DNA of 64,000 bases, taken from contig NZ_JQAR01000001.1 of NCBI RefSeq assembly GCF_001437155.1, forward strand, positions 151,170 to 215,169, read 5' to 3'. The stretch is from Liquorilactobacillus mali. Lineage in GTDB: Bacteria > Bacillota > Bacilli > Lactobacillales > Lactobacillaceae. Position numbers and translations under genes: made by a program. Within the stretch, counting starts at the first letter, position 1. Every line of letters begins with the position of its first letter. Shown here piece by piece: positions 29,499-36,840 of this stretch. Below the pieces are notes generated by a model. It did no database searches and had not been told where the DNA came from. It saw only the letters and a list, made by a program, of their open reading frames with translations.

Positions 29499-29545
29499 TA
29501 TAATTAGCTTAGTTAGAAGGCGTCGTACAGCGGTATGACGCCTTC
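29499..29545 (+). promoter_or_regulatory. TATAAT box followed by a 13-bp leader hairpin
   Basis: TATAAT at 29499-29504 (weak -35) precedes the stem GAAGGCGTCGTAC (29516-29528) with GTATGACGCCTTC (29533-29545), loop AGCG and one G-U pair. There is no T-run, so this is either an mRNA-stabilising or regulatory 5' hairpin, or an upstream attenuator. The gene begins 26 bases later. Confidence 0.5.
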
Positions 29546-29570
29546 GTCAATTTAAGTAGGAAGAAGGATT

Positions 29571-29870
29571 ATGATGGAGAGAGTATTAAAAGATTTGGGA
29601 CTAATGGTAGGTAACGAAACAAATCCATGTGTCTATGTCGGTACAACAAATGACAAAACTTCTGATGGCGATGGTGCAAAGGGAAAAGGTCATATTGTTG
29701 TGGTCACAAATTACAATCCGCAAAACAGTTCAATTAAACATTCAAATGGAAAGAGTTTCTTATTGAAACCGGATATGAAAGTTTCTAAAATAGATGTCAG
29801 AAATTCATATCGAATTGATAATATAATGTATGACGATATCAGTGAGGATATCATTGAACAGGAAAATTAA
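29571..29870 (+). CDS. Unrecognised 99-aa protein
   Basis: I do not recognise this protein. It has a start ATG after AGGAAGAAGG and a normal composition. A Gly/Asp/Lys-rich segment (TSDGDGAKGKGH, about 27-38) is followed by a likely beta strand, IVVVTN, and the C-terminus is acidic (DDISEDIIEQEN). No signal peptide or membrane segment is seen. It stands alone in a ~1.3 kb stretch otherwise without intact genes and has an unusually long, structured leader. Confidence 0.6.
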   Translation: MMERVLKDLGLMVGNETNPCVYVGTTNDKTSDGDGAKGKGHIVVVTNYNPQNSSIKHSNGKSFLLKPDMKVSKIDVRNSYRIDNIMYDDISEDIIEQEN

Positions 29871-29969
29871 ATATTTTTAAAGGGCTAGAGGATTCAGCTA
29901 GCATTTAATAACACAATAGTGTTAAAATACGGGTGTGGAGTTAACTTCTTTTGTTAAGGAGGTGATATA

Positions 29970-30018
29970 TTGAGTACATTTCCAACAGTGTGTTACTTTA
30001 ATAACTGAAAGGAAGTGA
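29970..30018 (+). pseudogene. Remnant of a holin-like type I toxin gene (BsrE/TxpA type)
   Basis: The strong site AAGGAGGTGAT (29956-29966) and TTG start give Met-Ser-Thr-Phe, the hallmark start of the small hydrophobic BsrE/holin-like toxins. The frame then stops at 30008 after 12 codons without the usual membrane helix. In another frame the next bases encode VTLITERK and stop at 30018, which looks like a toxin C-terminus. The centre has therefore apparently been deleted with a frameshift. Structured RNA-like sequence and a two-way terminator follow, as in intact toxin/antisense pairs. Confidence 0.6.
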
Positions 30019-30135
30019 TCCTTATATCTCCTAGCAAGTAGGTAACTTGCCTTTGTATCTTTTGAAGGAGGCCACAGCCTTTAAAAATGTTTTCTACAAA
30101 AAAGAATATTAATCTGAGTTTTGCAATATAAAAAT

Positions 30136-30180
30136 AAGGGGTCTGCGATGAGATTATATCTTGTCGCAGACCCCTTGCTG
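30136..30180. terminator. Two-way terminator downstream of the toxin remnant
   Basis: A 13-bp perfect stem, AAGGGGTCTGCGA (30136-30148) with TCGCAGACCCCTT (30164-30176). The A/T-rich flanks allow use from either strand, as expected between a toxin mRNA and its antisense RNA. Confidence 0.75.
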
Positions 30181-30331
30181 TATTTGTTATACAGAAGTAA
30201 GTGTTGTTCAATTTTTGGTGATGCAAAATCTTTACTGATGAGTTCAAAAGGCTTGCTAAAACCTTTTAAATAACGTACAATGCGTGTGTCTCCTGATAGA
30301 GACGAAAGACACTGTTTAAACACTGTTTTTG

Positions 30332-30390
30332 ACTGCCCTTAAGACTATCTTACCTTTTTTCGGATGGTGAGAATATAAGGGCAGTTTTTA
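30332..30390. terminator. Terminator-like hairpin beyond the TIM-barrel gene
   Basis: ACTGCCCTTA (30332-30341) pairs with TAAGGGCAGT (30376-30385) around a second, imperfect inner stem. The plus-strand side carries TTTTTAATT. It probably separates the minus-strand operon from the toxin remnant. Bases 30181-30331 show nothing else supportable. Confidence 0.6.
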
Positions 30391-30402
30391 ATTCAAAAAG
30401 TT

Positions 30403-31098
30403 TTAATTTTCACGACGATATTTTTCCATTTTTCTCTGGAATGTTGCCTCTGTGATACCATATGCAGTGAAGGAAACGGCATTTGCACCTGCATGAATTG
30501 TTTCAAGAATTTGCTCATCTGTCTTGCCGCCTGATGCAATAATCGGAAAGTTTTCATCTAGTCCGAGTCGTTTTAGTTCATTTCTAACCCAGGTAACTAA
30601 TTTTGGAGTATCCTTACCACCAGCTATGTTAAAAGCCTTCACTCCAGCGTCTATTCTTTCTTTTATATCTAAATTCGAATTTACAACTGTATAAATAATA
30701 GGAACATCGACAGCTTTCTTAACGTTTCTAATTGTTTCTACAGGGGTTGGGGCATTCAACACAACAGCTTGAGCCCCATTTTCTTCAGCAAAAAGGCCAA
30801 CAACAGTCGATTTTATGCCATTCGTTAATCCACCACCGATTCCTGCAAGGATAGGGATATTCGAAACCGTAGAAACAGCTTCGAGAATACGTGTATTAGG
30901 AGTCCAAGGATAAACGACAAGAACGGCATCTGCATTACAGTTTGCAATTACAGCAACATCAGTTGTATAGATGATGCTTTTAATTTTCTTACCGAACAGC
31001 TTTAGTCCTGAAGCCTGTTGGATAACTGCGGGTGTTTCAACAATATCAGCTCTTAGCTTAGAAGAAAGATTTGGAATGTTTTCGATTGAATTGTTCAT
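30403..31098 (-). CDS. TIM-barrel protein of unknown function
   Basis: 231 residues with the repeating pattern of a beta/alpha barrel: strands such as DAVLVVYPW, PILAGIGGG, AQAVVLNAP, VPIIYTVVN, KAFNIAGG and FPIIASGG. The last two loops look like a phosphate-binding site of the kind in phosphoribosyl isomerases and ThiG-like enzymes (IIASGGKTDEQI then AGANAVSFTA). I cannot assign a reaction. It lies 37 bases after the MTHFR-like gene on the same strand with GGAGG, so the two are probably cotranscribed and may share a one-carbon or methyl-transfer role. Confidence 0.7.
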   Translation of the reverse strand: MNNSIENIPNLSSKLRADIVETPAVIQQASGLKLFGKKIKSIIYTTDVAVIANCNADAVLVVYPWTPNTRILEAVSTVSNIPILAGIGGGLTNGIKSTVVGLFAEENGAQAVVLNAPTPVETIRNVKKAVDVPIIYTVVNSNLDIKERIDAGVKAFNIAGGKDTPKLVTWVRNELKRLGLDENFPIIASGGKTDEQILETIHAGANAVSFTAYGITEATFQRKMEKYRREN

Positions 31099-31135
31099 TT
31101 TTCATCCTCCAAAAAGTATAATTAATTAACCGTTC

Positions 31136-31924
31136 TCATAATACTCCGTCAATCAATAATTTAACAGTATCAAGATTGTCCATGGTAAAAAAATGAAAGT
31201 CAGTTATCCCTTGTTTTTTTAGCATATTAATTTGGTTGAGTGCAAATTGAATTCCAATTTTTTTCAATTCGATATCGTTTGAGACCTGTTCAAATGAATC
31301 TGGTAATTGCAATTTCAAAATTTTTTTCACAAAAGTAAGCTGGTTTTTATTAACTATTGGCATAATTCCGGCTCTAATTTGAGCTTTAATTCCTGCATGT
31401 CGGCAATGGTTCACAAAATGTATGAACATAGTGTTATCAAAGAAAATTTGAGAAATAAAAATTTTACATCCGGCAGCTTCTTTAGTTTTCATTAGGGATA
31501 ATTCATTTTGCAAGTTAATTTCTGAGGTAATAGTCTCAGGATGACAACTGCATAAGATATCTAAATTAGGGATCCTTCTACTTAGGAATTTTGCTAGTTC
31601 AAGTGCAGAAGTGTAAGCACTATTCTTATTTAACTTTTTTTCACCAGATAGGATTAGTGCTGAATCAATAGTACTTTTCTGCAATGCTACTACCAATTTA
31701 TCCAATTCTTCTTGTGTGAACGAAGATGCAGGTAAATGAACGGCAGTTTTGATGTTTGTTACTTTTTTGAGTGTAAGCGCAGTTGAAAAAGTTGTTTCAA
31801 AAAAAGAAAGAGTGTGGTTAGTGTACGCAATACTTATAAATTCAGGTGCCAATTTCTTGAGAGCTTGTTTTTTTGAATTTGAATTGTTTTGGAGCAGTTC
31901 GAGTGAATAATTAAAAGTTGACAT
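31136..31924 (-). CDS. Divergent methylenetetrahydrofolate reductase-family protein
   Basis: 262-residue TIM-barrel protein related to MetF, which reduces methylene-tetrahydrofolate to methyl-tetrahydrofolate using FAD. Visible family marks are YSLEL with Glu9 in the place of the catalytic Glu, AGCKIFISQIFFD, IRAGIMPI and, near the end, DFHFFTMDNLD. The usual FPP after the Glu, the TYGAGG loop and the RGD of ALRGD are missing or altered (ISIAYTNHT, LILSGE). It may be a specialised or partner-dependent form. fhs is 2 kb away, but no methionine synthase is in the window. Confidence 0.75.
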   Translation of the reverse strand: MSTFNYSLELLQNNSNSKKQALKKLAPEFISIAYTNHTLSFFETTFSTALTLKKVTNIKTAVHLPASSFTQEELDKLVVALQKSTIDSALILSGEKKLNKNSAYTSALELAKFLSRRIPNLDILCSCHPETITSEINLQNELSLMKTKEAAGCKIFISQIFFDNTMFIHFVNHCRHAGIKAQIRAGIMPIVNKNQLTFVKKILKLQLPDSFEQVSNDIELKKIGIQFALNQINMLKKQGITDFHFFTMDNLDTVKLLIDGVL

Positions 31925-32030
31925 AAGTTAATTCCTTATTTTATTTTTTTATTAATTGTAAATCCTTTTGGAGAATACATAAACATATTTTTATTGCTTT
32001 TAATGATACTTGGTTATGGAGGAGAATAAA

Positions 32031-32732
32031 ATGAAGAAAAAATATCAGACATTGCTTTTTGATATTGATGACACATTACTAGATTTTGGGGCAGCAGAAA
32101 ACGAAGCCTTGGAAAAATTATTTAGCAGAGTAGATGGAGTCAAGCTGACAGATACCATTAAGAAAGACTACAAGAAGTTCAACCAATCTCTATGGAAGAG
32201 TATGGAACAGGGCAAATTATCGCGTGAAAAGTTATTGTCTACTAGATTTACAGAGTTTTTCAACCAAGAATTTGGAATAGAAGTTGACAACAATAAAATG
32301 AGTGAACAATACTTGACTTATTTATCACAGGGACATCAAGAAGTAACGGGAGCCCATCAATTATTGAATGAATTACAGCAGCAGTCCTTTAAGTTATTTG
32401 TAGTTACAAATGGTGTTGAAAGAGTACAAACTAAAAGGTTAGCCGATTCGCATTTCGACGCTTATTTTACAGATATATTTATATCTGAGCAAACAGGCTA
32501 TCAAAAACCTAATAAGAAATTCTTCAACTATGTTTTTAATAAAATTAGTGATTTTGATAGTGACAATTCATTGATTATAGGAGACTCACTGACATCTGAT
32601 ATTGCTGGCGGAATTAATGCAGGAATTGATACAGTGTGGTTTAATCCTGAGCATAAAAGAAATTTGACAAATTATTCAGCTGATTATACAGTTCATAGAC
32701 TTTCGGAGATTAAAAATTTACTTATTAACTAA
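32031..32732 (+). CDS. HAD-superfamily hydrolase, YjjG-type (nucleotidase-like)
   Basis: Phosphatase of the YjjG/pyrimidine 5'-nucleotidase group. FDIDDT (Asp11, Asp13) is motif I and is followed by a helical cap domain. VVTNG carries the motif II Thr, QKPNKKFF the motif III Lys, and IIGDSLTSD motif IV. I chose the ATG at 32031 (233 residues), which follows GGAGGAG. A TTG at 32010 is in frame but has no site. Substrate cannot be told from sequence. It is divergent from the MTHFR-like gene. Confidence 0.88.
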   Translation: MKKKYQTLLFDIDDTLLDFGAAENEALEKLFSRVDGVKLTDTIKKDYKKFNQSLWKSMEQGKLSREKLLSTRFTEFFNQEFGIEVDNNKMSEQYLTYLSQGHQEVTGAHQLLNELQQQSFKLFVVTNGVERVQTKRLADSHFDAYFTDIFISEQTGYQKPNKKFFNYVFNKISDFDSDNSLIIGDSLTSDIAGGINAGIDTVWFNPEHKRNLTNYSADYTVHRLSEIKNLLIN

Positions 32733-32808
32733 TATAAATAGATAAACATTCAATGTGAAAATCATAAAGTTAATTAAATATTTTGTAACGTTTGTTTAAA
32801 TATAAAAA

Positions 32809-32817
32809 TGATATAAT
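32809..32817 (+). promoter_or_regulatory. Extended -10 promoter
   Basis: TGATATAAT (TG, one base, TATAAT) about 67 bases before the 87-aa gene. There is no good -35. Confidence 0.5.
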
Positions 32818-32884
32818 TAACTTATTGGATTATGTTGGATCGAAGTAACTGTATTTTGTTTGTAAACTCTGAGAGGTGAAGTGG

Positions 32885-33148
32885 ATGTTTAAGGTTGTTC
32901 TAGTGATGCATGATGGAGAAAATGAATATTATCGAATGAACAAGGTTTATTTTGAGAATATGCCGGTTGCAGGTCAGTATATTTATAATTCGGATGGCCT
33001 AGCGTACCGCGTCGAAGAAGTGGCAAGTTTTGCTGGGTATGTGAGTGAAAAAGGGGCAACAACAATTTTAGTTGTTCATCCAGTTGATAAGGATGAACCA
33101 GTCAGTGATATCTATGGTCTTGATATTGAAAGGGACTTGGATGATTAG
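32885..33148 (+). CDS. Unrecognised 87-aa protein
   Basis: I do not recognise a family. The protein is acidic with alternating beta-type segments (FKVVLVMHDG, YRMNKVYFENMP, TTILVVHPVDK) and ends in DIERDLDD, which suggests a small soluble cytoplasmic fold. I chose the ATG at 32885, eight bases after GAGAGGTG; a GTG three codons earlier is in frame. It has its own promoter and terminator. Confidence 0.65.
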   Translation: MFKVVLVMHDGENEYYRMNKVYFENMPVAGQYIYNSDGLAYRVEEVASFAGYVSEKGATTILVVHPVDKDEPVSDIYGLDIERDLDD

Positions 33149-33235
33149 CAAAGGACTGTGAGTACAAGAATATAAGGTGCTGAACGGCTGCCAATGGAAA
33201 TAATTTAATTGATTGAGCACGACTATTAGAATAAA

Positions 33236-33285
33236 TAAAGGGACTGGATCAAAAATATATTTTGAACCGGTCCCTTTATTTTTTG
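33236..33285 (+). terminator. Terminator after the 87-aa gene
   Basis: AAAGGGACTGG pairs with CCGGTCCCTTT, with an inner TCAAAA/TTTTGA, followed by ATTTTTTG. It belongs to the recurrent hairpin family. Confidence 0.9.
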
Positions 33286-33455
33286 TACCAATTCTTAGTT
33301 TTTATCATCCTATGTTACAATATCTTTACGAGCATAGGTCTTTAAAAATGAGTCAAAGTAATTTTAAAGCCAAAAAATTTTTGAATTTTAAAACTTTCGA
33401 TAATTAGTTTTTTATGCATTCATCATAATTTTATATGCTAAAGCTATCCAGAGTG

Positions 33456-33467
33456 TTACCATGGTAA
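33456..33467. promoter_or_regulatory. Palindrome upstream of the MFS pump gene, possible operator
   Basis: TTACCATGGTAA is a perfect 12-base palindrome ending 32 bases before the start codon, a reasonable operator position. The cognate regulator is unknown; none is encoded beside it. Confidence 0.35.
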
Positions 33468-33498
33468 TTGTTTAATTTATAAAGGAGCTGAAATTTGG

Positions 33499-34713
33499 AT
33501 GGGAAGAGCCACTACAAACGACAGTCGCGTTTGGAGAAGAAGTTTTCTGACACTATGGATAGGATGTTTTATAACGGCACTAGGTTATTCAATGACAATG
33601 CCGTTTATTTCACTTTATATAGATACACTTGGTAAATTTTCAACATGGCAGCTAAACCTGTATTCAGGTATAGCTTTTTCAATTACGTATCTTTCGCAAG
33701 CCATTGTTTCACCATTTTGGGGAAGTCTAGCAGACCGAAAAGGGCGAAAATTGATGTGTTTGCGTGCATCCGGAGTTATGGCATGTACGATATTTTTAGT
33801 TGGGACAGCACAAAGCGTTTGGATCGTAATACTTTTGAGATTCTTGCAAGGAGCATTCTCAGGATATATTAATAATGCAACTGCTTTGATGGCAGGGGAG
33901 ACACCACATGAGCGAAGTGGTCAAGTAATGGGAAATTTGATGACGGCGAATGTTACGGGAACACTATTAGGACCATTATTTGGTGGCCTAATCGCAGGCA
34001 GCCTGGGTTATCGCATTACATTTTTTATTACTGGGATACTAATGGGACTGGTTTTCATATTGACTAATATTTATGTTAAAGAACATTTTGTTCCGATTCC
34101 TGCAAAGAAAATGAAATCCATTAAGAAAATTTTTGGTGAATTAGAAAATAAAGGATTGATTGTTACGATGTTTTTGACAACATTACTTGTACAATCGTCT
34201 TTGATGTCGATATCACCGATTATTAGTCTACTTGTCCGTCAATTGATGCATGGACAAGGAAATATTTCACTCGTTAGTGGAATTGTAGCTGCAATGCCAG
34301 GGTTTGGGACATTATTGGTTGCCTCAAGAATAGGCAGACTGATGGATAAAATGAAGCCGGAGAGGGTACTGCTATTCGGACTAGTGATCACGGCGGTTGT
34401 CTTCGTACCAATGTTCTTTGTGACAAGTCCATTGCAATTAGGGATACTAAGATTTATCTTAGGACTTTCTAGTGCAGCTATGCTACCGGCAGTTCAGACT
34501 ATCTTAACGGTTGATGTTCCAAGTGAAGCATTCGGAAGAATCTTCAGTTATAATCAATCTTTTCAGGCAACTGGCGGAGTTGTAGGACCACTGATTGGAT
34601 CATTGATTTCGAGTATTTTTGATTACCAGAGCGTGTTTTTAGTCACAGCGGCCTTGGTATTAGTAAACTTTTTTATGATATTAAGATTTGTTCCATTGAG
34701 GATTCACAAGTAG
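33499..34713 (+). CDS. MFS multidrug efflux transporter, MdtG/PmrA-like
   Basis: Proton-driven drug exporter with about 12 membrane helices in 404 residues. The loop 2-3 signature GSLADRKGRK is present. The N-terminus (TLWIGCFITALGYSMTMPFISLYI) and the central loop resemble the MdtG/PmrA group of Gram-positive efflux pumps. ATG start after AAAGGAGCTG. It is transcribed alone. Substrates cannot be predicted. Confidence 0.88.
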   Translation: MGRATTNDSRVWRRSFLTLWIGCFITALGYSMTMPFISLYIDTLGKFSTWQLNLYSGIAFSITYLSQAIVSPFWGSLADRKGRKLMCLRASGVMACTIFLVGTAQSVWIVILLRFLQGAFSGYINNATALMAGETPHERSGQVMGNLMTANVTGTLLGPLFGGLIAGSLGYRITFFITGILMGLVFILTNIYVKEHFVPIPAKKMKSIKKIFGELENKGLIVTMFLTTLLVQSSLMSISPIISLLVRQLMHGQGNISLVSGIVAAMPGFGTLLVASRIGRLMDKMKPERVLLFGLVITAVVFVPMFFVTSPLQLGILRFILGLSSAAMLPAVQTILTVDVPSEAFGRIFSYNQSFQATGGVVGPLIGSLISSIFDYQSVFLVTAALVLVNFFMILRFVPLRIHK

Positions 34714-34719
34714 GAAAGA

Positions 34720-35049
34720 TTATTCAAAAGATAGTTCTAGAAAATATTTTTGGATATCTTTGATATAGGCAGTTGTAACCCAAACTTCCAAGAAGTGCGG
34801 GTTATTTATTTGTCCAAGATCGAGGTAATAATCCAAGAGTTCCCCATGATGTGCTAAGAAATCATCGGATAAACGGTTGACCATTAATTGATTAGTGGGA
34901 AAGTAAATATCGGTGTCGGAAATAGGAGTATCATTTGAAATAACCAGCCTGATTACATTATTATATGGACTTTGTAATAATTGATAATTAGATTTATGTC
35001 GTTTTAGATATGATAAGAGATTAAAGATTGAATCCGAATTGCTTGCCAT
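34720..35049 (-). CDS. Unrecognised 109-aa protein
   Basis: Family unknown to me. The protein is soluble and slightly acidic with mixed helix and strand (FNLLSYLKRHKSNYQLL, VIRLVISNDTP, FLEVWVTTAYIKDIQKYFLEL). ATG start with GGAGGATCG upstream. It is convergent with the efflux pump gene, only six bases from its stop, with no terminator between, and divergent from the phosphatase gene. Confidence 0.65.
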   Translation of the reverse strand: MASNSDSIFNLLSYLKRHKSNYQLLQSPYNNVIRLVISNDTPISDTDIYFPTNQLMVNRLSDDFLAHHGELLDYYLDLGQINNPHFLEVWVTTAYIKDIQKYFLELSFE

Positions 35050-35095
35050 TTTTTATCGATCCTCCATTTATTTAACTCAATTGTATCAGTATTTT

Positions 35096-35104
35096 TGGTA
35101 TAAT
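35096..35104 (+). promoter_or_regulatory. Extended -10 promoter of the phosphatase/hydrolase/manA group
   Basis: TGGTATAAT (TG, one base, TATAAT) 39 bases before the start codon at 35143. Confidence 0.55.
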
Positions 35105-35142
35105 TGAACCAGATAGGGAAATTCTTTGAATGAGGTGAAAGC

Positions 35143-35802
35143 ATGACAGTACATTTCTATTTGGTTCGACATGGCCAGACACAATTAAATAGACACCACC
35201 GACTTCAGGGAATTACAGACTCTCCTTTAACAAAAAAGGGAGTACGTAGAGCGCGTAAACTAGGAATACAGCTCCAAAACATCGAATTTGCTAGTGTCTA
35301 TACCAGTGATTTGAAAAGAACACAAGAGACTGCACGTATTATTTTGAGTGAGAATCAAAAAAAATTAGCGAAGATAATCAGTGAACCTGGATTAAGGGAA
35401 TTAAGTTTTGGAAATTTTGAGGAGATGAAGAATCGGCATATGGTTCCAAACGCCATCAAAAAATTAGGAATTGGCCAGATCTTTAGCGCGGCTACTTCAA
35501 AGAAGCGGGTTACAGCAATGACGAATTTATTTGGAAAGATGGATGAAGGTGCACAAATTGAGGATGCAAAACAATTGAATGCAAGAATCACGAGAACCTT
35601 GTCTACTATTGGGAAACAATATGCTGGACGGGATGTAAATATTTTGATCGTAGCTCACGCATTAATCCTCTCATTATTTATTGAGAATTTAAGCGGAGAC
35701 GTCCCCTTGTTTCTTTTGAAGAATGCACGAGTCAGCAAAGTTGACTACGATGGCGTTAAATTTAAGATTGTCAATGTCAATAAGAAGAAGTCGATAAAAT
35801 AA
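35143..35802 (+). CDS. Histidine phosphatase family protein (phosphoglycerate mutase-like)
   Basis: Phosphatase using a phospho-histidine intermediate. YLVRHGQTQLN gives the catalytic Arg9-His10-Gly11, YTSDLKRTQETA the second Arg, LRELSFGNFE the acid residue region and VAHALIL the second His. At 219 residues it fits the cofactor-independent phosphatase group rather than a glycolytic mutase. Its stop overlaps the next start by one base (TAATG), so the two genes are coupled. Substrate unknown. Confidence 0.88.
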   Translation: MTVHFYLVRHGQTQLNRHHRLQGITDSPLTKKGVRRARKLGIQLQNIEFASVYTSDLKRTQETARIILSENQKKLAKIISEPGLRELSFGNFEEMKNRHMVPNAIKKLGIGQIFSAATSKKRVTAMTNLFGKMDEGAQIEDAKQLNARITRTLSTIGKQYAGRDVNILIVAHALILSLFIENLSGDVPLFLLKNARVSKVDYDGVKFKIVNVNKKKSIK

Positions 35803-36806
35803 TGAATGAAAAAACAACAAGTTTATTACACAGATTAGTCTCAGATGGGATTGTACCCGGAGTGTCTTATACCATGGTTCATGGTGAAGAAGAACAGAGT
35901 GAAATTTTTGGGAAACGCCAGCTAGAACCCATTGTTAGAGAGTTAACTCCTGGATTAAAGTATGACGTGGCATCGTTAACTAAGGTTGTAGGGACCACAA
36001 CAGTAATTTTAAAATTGGTTGATGAAGGAAGATTGGCCTTTGACGATAAAGTTATCAAATATCTTCCTGATTTTTTTGATAACCGAATAACAATTCGGCA
36101 TTTACTGACGCATACTTCTGGGATTACCGGATATATTAAGAATAGGAATGAATTAGATGCACATGAATTATTAGCTGCATTGTATACATTACATATCGGG
36201 CCAACTTTTGAAAAAAAAGTTGTTTACACTGACATTGGAATGATTTTTTTAGGCCTGATTATTGAAAAGTTTTATGATAAGCCGGTTCAAAGTGTAATCA
36301 CGGAAGTAGTGTTGGAACCGTTAAGTCTAACCGATAGCACTTTTTCCCCACTTCAAAGTGAATGTGTACCAACGGAAATCACTAAAAAACGTGGCTTGAT
36401 TCAAGGAATAGTTCATGATCCAAAAGCCAATATTTTGCGGGAACATTGTGGTTCTGCTGGCCTTTTTATGACAATGAAGGATCTAGTAAAATTCACTAGG
36501 TGGTTATTAAGCGAGAGTGTTAGAAAGAGATTCTTCAAAACGGATATGGTGCAGGAATTATTTAGAGATCAGACACCAACTCATAATCTAGGTAGAACAT
36601 ATGGGTGGGACTTGAGGTACAATCGTGCAAATGATGTCTGCATCTACCATACTGGTTATACAGGTACGTTTATTTTAATAGATAAAAAAATGCAAGATGC
36701 ACTGATTGTTCTCACAAACAGAGTACATCCGCGTACACCTAATGATGAATTTTTGGTACGAAGAGATCAAATAATTGCTGAATATTTAGGTGAAAAAGAT
36801 ATATAA
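35802..36806 (+). CDS. Beta-lactamase-family serine hydrolase
   Basis: Class C beta-lactamase-like fold found in esterases and D-alanyl-peptide hydrolases. The active-site Ser58-Leu-Thr-Lys61 (SxxK) is clear. VVYTDIG occupies the usual Tyr-x-Asn place, and YHTGYTG gives the third motif (HTG). No signal peptide is visible, so it is probably cytoplasmic and unlikely to be a resistance enzyme. It is translationally coupled to the phosphatase gene. 334 residues. Confidence 0.88.
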   Translation: MNEKTTSLLHRLVSDGIVPGVSYTMVHGEEEQSEIFGKRQLEPIVRELTPGLKYDVASLTKVVGTTTVILKLVDEGRLAFDDKVIKYLPDFFDNRITIRHLLTHTSGITGYIKNRNELDAHELLAALYTLHIGPTFEKKVVYTDIGMIFLGLIIEKFYDKPVQSVITEVVLEPLSLTDSTFSPLQSECVPTEITKKRGLIQGIVHDPKANILREHCGSAGLFMTMKDLVKFTRWLLSESVRKRFFKTDMVQELFRDQTPTHNLGRTYGWDLRYNRANDVCIYHTGYTGTFILIDKKMQDALIVLTNRVHPRTPNDEFLVRRDQIIAEYLGEKDI

Positions 36807-36840
36807 TGTAAGCGAAGCCAAATTTGAGAGGGGTACGTCT

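Noticed and set aside
29993..30247. Second minus-strand open frame over the toxin remnant
   Set aside because: No ribosome site and low-complexity composition. It overlaps the terminator and the remnant and probably reflects AT-rich sequence.
30081..30323. Open frame of 80 codons on the minus strand (GTG start at 30323)
   Set aside because: It reads straight through the perfect terminator hairpin at 30136-30176 and has no ribosome-binding site. Its second half is the translated hairpin and AT-rich DNA.
33213..33407. Open frame of 64 codons between the 87-aa gene and the MFS gene
   Set aside because: It is built on the terminator hairpin at 33236-33285 and has no ribosome site.
35802..36806. 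Antibiotic-resistance beta-lactamase
   Set aside because: No signal peptide, Tyr-x-Asn altered to YTD, and coupling to a cytoplasmic phosphatase gene. It is better described as a serine hydrolase of the same fold.
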